A DNA stretch of 64,000 bases from Pampus argenteus (lineage: Eukaryota; Chordata; Actinopteri; Scombriformes; Stromateidae), in the NCBI GenBank assembly GCA_036937835.1, contig CM072873.1:10788501-10852500 (forward strand), in the 5' to 3' direction. Of the stretch, positions 51,328 through 62,110 are shown in pieces (the stretch's first letter is position 1; the number at the start of each line of letters is the position of its first letter). The notes under the pieces are model-generated. The model was not told where the DNA came from and ran no database searches. It worked only from the letters and a program-made list of their open reading frames with translations. The translations under genes and the position numbers were made by a program.

Positions 51328-51672
51328 CAGCCCCACTAGATGTCACAAGAGCATCAGTGTCTCAGGCCAAATGTTTTACTCAATACAGCTCATGAACTCT
51401 GCAATATTATGTTACCGCATTGCCTATTTTACACGCCTAATGTTTTAGAAATATATTTTAGTGCAGCTGTTTAACTATAATATGAGAAAGTTTGCAACAT
51501 TGCATTGAAAACTGAAGCGGACAGAGGGACATCACATGGCTATCAAAGAACTGATTCTCTGATTACAACACACACACAGGGTGAGTGTGACTTCACTCTC
51601 TGCTCCAGACACCATTACTTTACTATGTCTTTACATAGCAAATAGTTGTTTGCTGCTATCTAGTGGGGCCGA
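51328..51672. mobile_element. Possible MITE with GCCCCACTAGAT inverted ends
   Basis: Left end cattcagccccactagatgt (from 51325) and right end, as complement, aattcggccccactagatag (to 51673) match over about 17-18 of 20 positions, facing each other about 330 bp apart. No coding capacity. Target-site duplication not obvious. Confidence 0.35.
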
Positions 51673-52704
51673 ATTAAATGTGTTAAATTCACATTATTAA
51701 ATGCCTGCAAATAATTCTGAAAATGTCCAAGAAATTAGTATAAAATTAAAGGACATATGCTTGTGAGTCCTTTGAAAGGAGAAACTGGGCCGCTGCAGTC
51801 ACAATTGGATTTCAGGTTGCACTTCGTATAAAAAGAGATGAACGTAGGCTACTTATCTTTCTTTGCAAACGCTGTAAATCAACTTGACAGGTTTCAACAC
51901 AAGATAAAATCACTTACAAGACTTTGTCACCTTTTGCAGTGCCACTTCTATCCTCATCATCAACATATGTCAAAGGAAATTAAACAAGAAAGCTGACAGC
52001 TCCTGTACTGTGGCTAGGCTGCAGGCGCTGACACTTGTCAATATTTACATAAAACTCACCAGGGAAACTGCCAGCACAGAAGAGCAGGCATTATTGTCAC
52101 CCTGATATTCACACACAATGATGACTGTGTGTGTGTGTGTGTGTGTTGGATTCACATGGGTTAAGGTGGAAATTATGTTTGTTGTAAATTCAGAAACTTC
52201 AGTAGCGTGTGTGTTATTGTTTAGAGAGAATAATGTAGCCACTCAGATCAACAAACACAACCCCCGAACGCTGGACTGGTGTCATGAGGACGTCTCCCGA
52301 ACATGATGGAATCACAACAACACAACGTCTGCATAATTAAAGTTACTGAAATCAACAACCTGTCAGTTATTCACGTGGAAAAGCAAAACATTATGAGACA
52401 TATTTCACTCAAATAAGTAAAGTTTATTTTTAAAAAAAAATCACTTTCCAGAACAAACATTACAGACTGCTTCACAAGCAAAACATTTAGTACAAAGAAT
52501 CAAACAGGATAAAAAAAACATTTAAATAAATAAATAAATGAATAAATAAAATAAAATGCATAAACATCAGGTAAAAAAGTGAGAGAGTATGGTGACATTT
52601 GGTATGTTTTCTATACATTGCAGTGGACATTTGTTTTTTTTACAAAAACAATAATATAGCTACTAATAATTGCAAACAAAGCTAACACTAATATTAATAT
52701 TTAT

Positions 52705-52770
52705 GTTGTATTTATATTGTGGGGCTCTACCGAAATATCTTTGCATGATTTACAGTTACAGTTATTTTTA
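52705..52770 (+). repeat. Dispersed repeat pair, copy A (GGGGCTCTAC…TTTGCATGA…ACAGTTA)
   Basis: Shares tttatatt, ggggctctac, aatatctttgcatga and ttacagtta, in the same order and spacing, with 57026-57086. Two diverged copies of one interspersed repeat. Confidence 0.7.
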
Positions 52771-53990
52771 TTTATTTATTTTTTTGTACATATTTTACAT
52801 TTTATGTCTGTCCACGTTTATTATGTTTTTATATTATATTGTGTTGTATGTTGTTGTAAGCAAAGTTTACTCTAATATACACATTTAGTGTAAAAGTATA
52901 TGTACATATATTAGTGTAAATACAAAGAATATACTAATATACTAGTATATACAAACAAACTAAGCACACATATAAACCAGTAAATGTTTATGTATGTTGC
53001 TGCAGGATTTTATTTTTGTTTCTTGTAACACTGTTTTCACAAAGAACAAATATCAGTTCTGAATTTAAGATATGAACATGTCAATATTAACACAACACAG
53101 TTGCATCCTGCTGTCAGAGCGGCAGCACAACCAGCCCGAGGCTTCAGAGACGTGTAGAGTGTGCAGATCCTGTATGATTCATGTATGTTTCTCTTTACAA
53201 ACATAAATAAACGGATGATCCTCCTGTGTGTGCGCTGCAGACTGCGACCAATCCTGCTGTGAATCATTTATCAATTTACAAACACTGATACATATGTCAT
53301 ATTACGTAAATACACAAAGCCAGAGGCTCACACAGGTATCACGATGGAGATGAATGAATGGCTGTACTCCAAAATGAAATAAAAAGCTTACAAGTGACAA
53401 ACTACAATTTAAAAGAATATTTGGTGCTTGTTGTGATTGTAGAGATATTGAATTATATATAGTATTTCTTGTCAACAATGAATATTTAATATGTTCACTC
53501 ATCAACAACAACAACAATAAAGAACAGCAGCAGAGTGGATGTGATGCTTTAATCAGTCTGTTATGAATGTTTGAGTGATTGTGTTGTGCTTAAGAAACAG
53601 ACCTCCCACTGGAAAAAAACACACACACACACACACATAGAGAGAGAGAGAGAGAGAACGGCCCACTGCTTGTTTACAGACAAACATTTGATGTAAAATT
53701 ACATAGAACAGCACTTGTTTTCCATCAAAACAATTCACAAACACATGATTTCACACTGAACACAATAAAAATACAAAACTAATGAAATATAAAACATTAA
53801 AGAAACAATAACAGATAGTAAATATTTAAAGTTTAAGTAATTTACTTTCTCAAACTTAAAATATGAACTGAGAGACACAGGAAGTAAATTGATTTGAGTA
53901 CCAGATAAAACCATATTGTCACCCACAGATGCACAGAGAGCAACATCTTTAATTATTTTCCCCTCTCAGGCAAACAACTTTAATTGGCCC

Positions 53991-54026
<36 letters not shown>

Positions 54027-54239
54027 AGAGAGATCAAGTTGCAACTGTCTATTGCAATGATGATGATGATGTAAATGCTGATGGAGATGTCGATGACTAC
54101 TGATAAAGGGTTGGACATTAACGGAAAAAACACCTGTAGAGTGATTCAGTTCAACAGTCCTGAAATAAATTATTAAATCTTGCCGATGTCCCAGCCTCAC
54201 AAGCACCTCAAACTCCCCTAATAAAATCCCTCATCTCTG

Positions 54240-54476
54240 TCAATGAGGGCCGACAACCGTAGATGCTACAGTCACAGGAGTAGGCAGCTTCAACTCAGCC
54301 AGCATCAGCTTCCCGAATGGAAAATTCCTCTTCAATCCGGGTGTCTTCACATCCACAAATGGCCGAACATCTGAGACTGACTGAACCGTCGCTTTCCTGC
54401 AACACTTCCTGAAAAGAAAGGCATTCCCTTCAACAGCATCAATGATACAACCAGACCATTCATCTCTACTCAACAA
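54240..54476 (-). other. Unassigned 78-codon open frame
   Basis: Starts MLSRDEWSGCIIDAVEGNAF and ends ELKLPTPVTVASTVVGPH. Composition is protein-like (no low complexity), unlike most open frames nearby. I recognise no domain. It could be a fragment of a transposon or retroelement gene or a chance frame. No splice or promoter context supports a host gene. Confidence 0.2.
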
Positions 54477-54539
54477 CGCAACAACAATCTACGAGTTTTT
54501 CTGCACTTCTGGCTTACTTGCCCCTTCCTTAGTTACAAA

Positions 54540-54860
54540 TGCAACTAATCTTACATCACATTAGTAAAAAAATAAAATTAATCAAAAGTCAAATCCAGTA
54601 ATGCAAGTGAGCAACATCTACCATCACGTGCACCAGGTTGCCAGTTACTAATAAACCTAATGCGCTGTGTGAATGATGGAATGATGTTGCAAGTTACTAC
54701 ACAACTAATCTCATGTCGCTTCAGTAACATATCACCATTGTGTGTACTGGGTTGCCAGTTATTACACATCACTGCTGCGTTACATGCACCAGGCTGCCAG
54801 TTACTAATATTACTGATCTAACGTCACTTCTGTAACATTTCACACCACATTTCGAGTCGT
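54540..54860. repeat. Degenerate tandem repeats (GTTGCCAGTTACTA / GTAACATATCAC)
   Basis: The word caccaggttgccagttacta occurs, with changes, near 54631, 54747 and 54789. A second word (actaatctcatgtcgcttca, gtaacat) recurs near 54543, 54705 and 54811. The pattern looks like an old, decayed tandem array with units of variable length. Confidence 0.6.
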
Positions 54861-55859
54861 CATACAACTAATATAATTTCTGCTGTGTTTTTGTTTATGT
54901 TTTTTATCTTATTTCATTGTGTTTTCATTATTTTATTCTCTGTTTTTTGTTTATTTGCTGGATTTTATTAAATGTTTTTTGTGCTTGTTTTTGTTTCCCA
55001 TATAGAGCACATTGTAACACAATTTTAAAAGGTGCTATACTTAAAGTTTCTTTTTATTATTATCATTATTCGTATTAAAATACATCATACATTTTTAATC
55101 TCTTACCAACAAAAAGTTATTCACTCAGTGCTTTAAAAATAAGAATAATAATAGCCAATCTAATTGCATCACCTTGTTGTTGTTTGTTTATTAAAGATTT
55201 TTCTCATTTTCTTCAACCATTACGAAAATATTTCTCATTTTTCTTCTACTTGTCATGTTGTTTTGAAAATAAATCTTCACCTTGCTCTGCTGCCGCTGAA
55301 ATCGACATCGAGTGATTGAACACATCAGCGAGGACGAGGCAGGATATTGGCGAGGCTGAGCGGCATCCCATGATGCCGAGTGGCATGATGAGAAAATTTG
55401 TTATGTGGAGGGTGGTGTGAATGAAGAGCTTGTGTGTATGTTTTTATTTTACTGGTTTATATGTGTGTTTAGTTTTCACTATGTGTGAGTGTTTCGTAAT
55501 TGTTTACTCACCTCTGCTCCTGCATACACACAAACACGTGTTGTTTACCAGACTGTGTACACATATTACTGCATGTTTGCATAAGTTTCTACATGTTTTC
55601 TTGCCAGTGTGTGTGTGTGTGTGTGTGTTTGCACGCTGTTTACCCACCTCCATGCCCATAATGCCCATGTTGTTTTGCATGCATGTGTGTGTGTGTGTGT
55701 GTGTGTAAAGGCCACAGTGAGCCATTAGTACACGGTCCAACACACACAGTAATAAAGCCCACCGGGACATGAGCAAGTCTACAGTTGCTAGCTGTAAATT
55801 GACCTGCTGAGTGTGTATGTGTGTGTGTGTGCAGAGGGGGTTGTCCACAGAGAGTCATA

Positions 55860-55893
55860 ATAACTGTTATCTCTCCCACAGGCCCTTCTCATT

Positions 55894-55943
<50 letters not shown>
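55860..55943. repeat. (CA)n microsatellite
   Basis: CA dinucleotides at about 55898-55943, next to several TG runs (55608-55628, 55685-55707, 55815-55831) in the same 350 bp. Confidence 0.9.
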
Positions 55944-55945
<2 letters not shown>

Positions 55946-56639
55946 TTATCCACAGTAACACAGCAGCAGTAATAATTAGAGATCTTTCAGCCCTCCTCAG
56001 GTCAGAGTGGAGTCAGTGAAGCAGAAAAACAGACAGACAGAGATGATCACTGTGCAGTCTGTATGTTCTTGTAATTAGTAAAATAAATAACATGTGAAAA
56101 GTCAGATAAAAAGCCTGGTCACAGCTTATTTTCAAGGAGTATCCAAGGCATGCCAAGGGAATCACTATGATCAGTAAAGTAAATCTTAGTGAAATGTTGA
56201 TCTGACTCCGAGACACACGTGAAGCTGTAAATGTGAGTAATGTGTAAATGAGCCACAGATCTGGCTCATTGTTGTTACAAAATGCCTTTTTGTAATTAAT
56301 GTTTTCAAGCCTAAATACGACATATTTATAATCCATCATTAAGCTTGAACGTAATAATTCACTTAAAATATGTATTTCATTTTCAAATAGTTCTGGTTCT
56401 TCTGAAAAAAGAAAATGTGCATCTCACTGACATATTTGAAGCTATTAAGAGACTTTGACATGCACATAAATAGAAGTAGGGACGGAAAGAGAACGAACAA
56501 AACCAGTAAACCAGAACACATGTCTTTAACTTTGATGCAGTGAAGCACTGAACACTTCATCATCCTGTAGCCTCACACAGTTTCAGTTTGATTCATCTTT
56601 TTGTTCCAGTTTGATCAGAAGAAAAAACCCATTTGACCA

Positions 56640-56840
56640 GCTGAGAAACATCTTCCTCCTCCTCTTCCTGACAGCTCACCTTGTCTGTGTGTGTGTGTGT
56701 GTGTGTTTAATTGTGGCGGCTGTCTTCTGTCCACGTTTGCAGGTTGTTCGTTAATTGGTGCTGGAGGCTTAGCTCGTTAACTCTGTTCTCATCTGCTGCC
56801 CAAACAGCCTCACACCAATTACTACTCTCTCTCTCTTCTT
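56640..56840. promoter_or_regulatory. Enhancer-like block upstream of prkd1
   Basis: Interrupted by one TG run (56686-56707). The flanks read tttgaccagctgagaaacat, aattgtggcggctgtcttct, gttcgttaattggtgctgga, gcttagctcgttaactctgt and cctcacaccaattac. Balanced, homeodomain-site-rich texture typical of conserved elements. Confidence 0.3.
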
Positions 56841-57025
56841 GTTTGTGTCTCTCTCTCTCTGTCTCACATGCACCCCCCCCCCCCCACACACACACACACA
56901 CACACTCACATATATATCATACTTGAATTGCATTCTGTTTATTATCAAGTGGAAGATTGTCATAACCCCACTTCCTAAGGTGGCTTCTCCACCTTAATAG
57001 AAAAACAGGAAGTATTCTGCTTGTA

Positions 57026-57086
57026 TATTTATATTCTGGGGCTCTACTGGAATATCTTTGCATGACTTACAGTTAAAAGTGTCTTA
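57026..57086 (+). repeat. Dispersed repeat pair, copy B
   Basis: Same block as 52705-52770 with a few substitutions, direct orientation, 4.3 kb apart. Confidence 0.7.
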
Positions 57087-58661
57087 TTCATCATATACTG
57101 ATGAACCATGGATGAACAAAATGATGTCATCACAAGGAGGAAGATGAGGTAACTGCAAATGAAGCGTTCAGAGCAGGTTGACTCCCTGAATTTTGATTTG
57201 CTCAGATTTTTACATTTGTTTCGGAACTTTGACCATGTTCAATGTGACACCATCATAACAGGACATACGTAGCAAAACCACAAAACACCATGTCATGTCC
57301 CCTTTGATAGAAATATACCTCTCTGTTGAACAGCACCACAAACTGCAGCCTCCAAAACAGCCATAAAATAAATCCTAAAACCCGTCCATTTCTCTTTTCC
57401 TCACATCCCTGTTGATTGACATCTAAACAACCAATTACCACTGTGTTACCATGACAACACTCCCTTACTTTTTTAAACCCAGTCAGTCTCATTAAACCCG
57501 TCATGTTGTTGTTTGTCAGTTTGCTGCTGTACTCTTAAACCCACCATCACGCCCACTCAGAAAATCTATGGAGCAAACGCGAGCGCTGTTGTTTACCAAT
57601 ACAGATCAGTGTGGGAGTTGAGCACAGCACCGCCCTGTTCAAGAAACTGACACGACACGAGTTTTAGGGAAGAAGTTACTGGAAACAATACATTGAACCT
57701 CCCCTGGGGACCATGAACACATTCATTTCATGGAAATCTGAAATGAAGAAGTTTGCGTATCATCTAGAGTTTAGCTTCAATTCTGATGACGGTTTTAATT
57801 ACTGTAGTGTGAAAAAAAAACCATCATGTCAAAATAATGTGACAAAATAGTGAAAAATAAAGAAATACATCTCTAGTTCTCATTATTGTTGTTTATTGTT
57901 GTTCTTTTCTCTCCGTGAAAGGGTTTTAATTTTAGCATGTTTGTTTTCTACAAAGCAAATTAGCAAAATGAGACTCCAACAAGTAGAAACAAAAAAGTCA
58001 CCTCATTGTCTTGTCATCGTGATGTCAAGAAAGAACTGATGAATTGTTGAAATGCTGAAACGTTTTGGTTTCTTGACATGTTTAATTACCAAGTTGGAGC
58101 GTGTACTGTAGGTTGGGTTAGTTTCACCAGTCAGTTAACAGAGCCTGAAGCATCAGCACAGTCGCTGGCTGCACTTTCAGTAAAGCTACACGTATTAACT
58201 TCATTAAATGACCAAATACGTACTCTGTGATGTTTACATACTGTGCAGTAACGTGTGTAACTAGTGTGGTCTTGATTCTCCCGTTGTTGCCATTAAACCA
58301 GTGCACAAGAAGTAGACACAACGAGATGGCATCATTAAAGGAGCAGCAGCCAAAGCTCAAACTATAGAAAAACGTGATGGGACAAGTCAGACTGTTGCTG
58401 AAACAAAACTTGTCATGGATCAGCTGACGCATCATGATGTGGCTTTGTGTTGTTATTCTGACCAAAGAACAACTTTTCTTGAGGTTTTGAAACCAGATTT
58501 TTATCTTTGTGACAGGGTTGTTTTTTTTTTTTCTGTTTCAGCGAAAGCTTTAGGATCTTTGATGATGTTTGTGTGTCAGAGGAAAAGTGGGACAACACAT
58601 CAGCAGGACGACCAAAACTGTCACGTCGTCGCACAAACAGCTCACAGACACTCAGTCTGTC

Positions 58662-58662
<1 letters not shown>

Positions 58663-58697
<35 letters not shown>
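58663..58697. repeat. (TG)n microsatellite
   Basis: About 35 bp of TG flanked by tctg repeats. Confidence 0.95.
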
Positions 58698-58724
58698 TCC
58701 TCTCTGTGTGATCTTCTCCTTCGC

Positions 58725-58870
58725 TCACTTTCTTCTGGAGAACCATGTGAGAGACAGATGCCGCTCTTGTCATATTGAGAGCCCATTAACATCTCCCTCT
58801 CTGTTATTTTTATCATCTCGCTTGCTCACTTCTTCTGACACAAAGACCCAGACACAGAGTAACAGAGTGA
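58725..58870. promoter_or_regulatory. Enhancer-like block
   Basis: Reads ttctggagaaccatgtgaga, gatgccgctcttgtcatatt, gagcccattaacatctccct and ttatttttatcatctcgctt (GATA core as complement). Low-repeat, next to a microsatellite. Texture call only. Confidence 0.25.
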
Positions 58871-59599
58871 CATCATTTTTTTTAGTTTGTGTGGAGTTTG
58901 TGGTCATACAACAGGTACATTAACCCTCTGCTCTCTGTGATCACATATTGTGTGTTTTGGTGGTAGCTCCTGCTTGGTTTTAAACCATAGTTTGTACTCA
59001 TTCACATCATTTTCTGTGAATTGTAAGTCTAATAATAATAGAATTGCAATGTTAATGGTGTGGATCACTCATTTAGTAATCCACCTGCCCAGGTAGATAA
59101 AATCTGAACTCCATTTTTTTTTTTCAATCAAGATGCACAATTATCATTTCATAATGCACACAGACTAGTGGACTTTCAAGTATAAATATCACAACACTGC
59201 TCACTGTAGCCTCAGTTTGTGCCTCCCACAGAGTTGCTGGCAAGTTAGCAAGTCTGATAAGACATTCATAAACCTTTGTTTGATTATTACTGAACCTGCC
59301 TATCACACACCGTGTCACTGTGCCGTCACACGCCGCGACACACACCAGTAGTAAATTCTCCACCACTATACAGACACAAACTTAGAGAATTTAAATACAT
59401 TGAATGGCTGTTGCTGACTAAATGTCTGGTCTAAATATAAACAATTAAACAATAAAAAATAATAATATATAATATTTGAAGTCTTACAGACTCTAACTTT
59501 GTCTCCCTGCTCTTTATATATCCTTTATTTATCTCTCTCGCTCTCTACATGTTTTCATTTTATCTCACAGTATTTTGTTAAAATGCATCCTCGTCTCTC

Positions 59600-59736
59600 C
59601 CTCTCTTATTATCCTGCTGGTTGAGAGCCTGTGTGGGCAGATTACAGCCTTTTCAATGAAATCCTCCTCTCAATAGGAAGGTACAGCTGTGAGTGTGTGT
59701 GTGTGTGTGTTATTGAGTGTTTGCACGTGTCTCACT

Positions 59737-59770
<34 letters not shown>

Positions 59771-59830
59771 TAGCCCATTAGTAAGCACTTGATTGACATA
59801 TTCAAGGATGGTGTGTGCTGCAACTGGGCT
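59600..59830. promoter_or_regulatory. Enhancer-like block split by TG repeats
   Basis: Two low-repeat pieces (59600-59685 and 59768-59840) flank TG microsatellites. They contain gcagattacagccttttcaa, tgaaatcctcctctcaatag, agcccattagtaagcacttg, attgacatattcaaggatgg and gcttcattagcacag. Homeodomain-like cores recur. Confidence 0.3.
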
Positions 59831-59849
59831 TCATTAGCACAGGTGTTGG

Positions 59850-59888
<39 letters not shown>

Positions 59889-59983
59889 AATGAGAGTGTC
59901 TGTATGTTGTATCTTTTTCATTCTCGAATGTAGATTTCCACGAATGTAGATTAGAGCAATGAAAGCCTTTAGCTCATATCCCA

Positions 59984-60025
59984 TGAACTTTCCTCTTAGA
60001 AAAAGGTTTCTAAGAGGAAAGTTCA
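59984..60025. repeat. Perfect 19-bp-arm hairpin with a 4-nt loop
   Basis: Left arm 59984-60002 (tgaactttcctcttagaaa), loop AAGG, right arm 60007-60025 is the exact reverse complement. No run of T follows that would suggest Pol III transcription. Too short for a typical pre-miRNA. Confidence 0.95.
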
Positions 60026-60589
60026 TCCAACTATTTGTTTCGGCTCGGCAGGGAAGGAAACCGCTAATAATTAATTATATCAAAGAACCAAGGATGATAT
60101 GTCAGCCTGGTACACAATCCACAACCTAAGAATCATAAAGACCTGAATGAGAGAGATGAGCAATATGTTAAATGTTGCAAGCCTCATGAAAACGGTCCTG
60201 TTATTACAGTGTTGCAGTATATCGAATATGGCCTACAACCCTCTGCTGGCATTGGCATCAGCTGGCTGTGGACATCTCAACATTATTTCAGACTCTGGCT
60301 AAACAACAAAGTGTTAAAACCAAACTTCAGCACACCTGTAAGCGACAGGTGTCGTCTCAGGTGAGGTTTGTACATGGATAAACGGGTCACGTTTCAGACA
60401 AATAGCAAAACAAGAATTCAAAACAAGTGCCTGTAAGCACGCTTAATGAGAGATTGCAGAAAGAAAACAAAATAAAAATCTGAACTGTCTGAAACAGAAA
60501 CACACACACAAACAAACACATACACACTGACTCACTGTAATTGTTTATTATTGTGTGTTTTCGTATGTGCGTGTGTTTTTAGCCACTCC

Positions 60590-60677
60590 ACACATACAGC
60601 TACTGAAGCCTTGTTAGAGCTTATAATGAGCCATAAAAGTGCTCAGCTGTATCTAGCATGCATGTGAATATCACCTG

Positions 60678-60716
<39 letters not shown>

Positions 60717-60830
60717 ACACCTCTCTCCCGCAGGAACAAATAAAGCCATATTGTCCCCGGTCTGATTGCTGTGATAATTAATGTAGCATACGACCAGAAA
60801 AACACACTGAGACCAATTATACCAGAGTGA
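60590..60830. promoter_or_regulatory. Enhancer-like block split by a CA repeat
   Basis: Pieces 60590-60680 and 60714-60830 flank a CA tract (60684-60713). They contain ttagagcttataatgagcca, taaaagtgctcagctgtat, gaacaaataaagccatattg, tctgattgctgtgataatta, atgtagcatacgaccaga and gagaccaattataccaga. Dense TAAT/ATTA cores and no repeat similarity. Confidence 0.35.
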
Positions 60831-61229
60831 GTGAAAAAGAGAGGAAGGGATAGAAAGAAGTGAAGTGGAAAAAGAGAGATGGAGGGAGGATCAAGTAAGA
60901 TGAGAAGTAATACACAGATTTTAAGCAGACTAAAACTTAATTCATGTCTATATTTTGCATTATTAAGGTTAGAGATGTAAACTTTATTTAAAGTCCAATA
61001 CACAAAGATTAATTACAATTATTTTACTATCACAAAAGACAAAGACAAGACAAAATCAATTTGCTTTAAAAAATAATATTGCAACTCAAAAAATAACAAT
61101 GGACAACAATAATGCAAAGAACTGGACTGAATGACTGAATGGCTTGATGGGAAAAAAATAGAAGAAAAGTTTTAATAGAAAAAGTTAGTTTGTTTACGTT
61201 ACGTACGTTTTACGAGATTTCCAAACGTC

Positions 61230-61350
61230 TGTCCTGTCTTTACGCTAAGCTAAACTAACCTGTAGCTTCACATTTAACATACAGACATGAGAGAGGAATT
61301 TATTTTCTCATCTATTTTCAGCAAGCAAGTGAAAATCTGTCAAACATTTT
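61230..61350 (+). repeat. Second fragment of the GCTTAGCATAAAGACTG repeat family
   Basis: Has ctaagctaaactaacctgta, then cttcacatttaaca and acagacatgagagaggaat, then tctcatctattttcagcaag, which matches my memory of the downstream half of the family seen at 2755-2830. Decayed and isolated. Confidence 0.45.
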
Positions 61351-61435
61351 CTTTAAGGTTAGAGAAGGAACATGGTTTCATTAGTATTTTATATCATTAA
61401 ATTTATGATTTATTTATATAAAAGGTTGTTGTTGG

Positions 61436-61832
61436 GCTTGTTTTTATTCTGTGTTCATTGTTTGATTGTGGGGGGTCTGGGGTTTTGTTTTGGGTTGCTT
61501 AGTTATCTCTGCTTCTGTTCTTCCAGAATATATCCCTGATGTGCCACATGTATTGCCGTAGCCCCGTTCAGCCTTATTTTCCCCTGCACACCTGTCTTGT
61601 ATCAGTCTCATCAGCCCTGTCCTGCTCCCTGTGTTTTCCCTCAGCCAATCAGCTCCCAGCCTGCCCTCCTGTCTTTCCACCTGTTCCTAATTGTTTCATC
61701 AGTCAGTTTGTATTTCAGTTCAGTCTTCTTGGCGCCTTTGTTTTCTGCACATGTCAATAAATATATGTTCTTCAGTCCCTGTGCCTTGGTCTTTGCATTA
61801 GGGTTGACTTGCTATACTACCCATGACACAAA
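61436..61832 (+). repeat. Fish interspersed repeat, about 400 bp (…CACACCTGTCTTGTATCAGTCTC…AATAAA…)
   Basis: C/T-rich on the plus strand, with cacctgtcttgtatcagtct, catcagccctgtcctgctcc, caatcagctcccagcctgc, and an end with tcaataaatatatgttctt and gtgccttggtctttgcatta. It ends tgacac. I recognise this layout (clustered CCTGT words, then AATAAA, then 'gccttggtct...gca') from a common fish repeat, perhaps an LTR or SINE relative. Class uncertain. Overlapping open frames are not genes. Confidence 0.45.
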
Positions 61833-61919
61833 TTAGCTCTATATTAACGATAGGAGACGGTTTCAGATTCATTAAAGTCTGTCATCTGATTTCGGCCAGA
61901 TTCTCTCTCTCTGTCTCTC

Positions 61920-62110
61920 AATGGTTACAAGGAGACTGTACGAGTGACGTCCAGGTATAATTAAAAGCGGCAGAGCCACTTTCACCTCACAGCCTGGAAA
62001 CATGTGGCAACTTGTTAATTTACCTTCACTCCCCCTCCCCGTCTCCCTGTGGAAAAGAGACAGATGGGCTGGGAGTCACCTAAGGAGGCAGGAGAAGAGA
62101 GGCTGGAGAC
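61920..62110. promoter_or_regulatory. Enhancer-like block
   Basis: Reads aaggagactgtacgagtgac, gtccaggtataattaaaagc, ggcagagccactttcacctc, aacatgtggcaacttgttaa and tttaccttcactccccctcc. Low-repeat with TAATTA cores and a T-box-like TTCACCT. Texture call only. Confidence 0.3.

Larger units (their letters stand above)
49997..52650. other. Non-coding DNA upstream of prkd1, block 2
   Basis: No gene seen. Contains a Tc1 relic (51090-51192), a possible MITE with inverted ends (51328-51672), a CA tract near 51569 and a TG tract (52126-52146). Remainder unassigned. Confidence 0.6.

Noticed and set aside
59984..60025. Hairpin as a microRNA precursor
   Set aside because: Stem of 19 bp with a 4-nt loop is too short, and there is no flanking stem extension.
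61539..61836. Two overlapping Pro/Cys/Ser-rich open frames
   Set aside because: They lie within a C/T-rich interspersed repeat and have no known domain.
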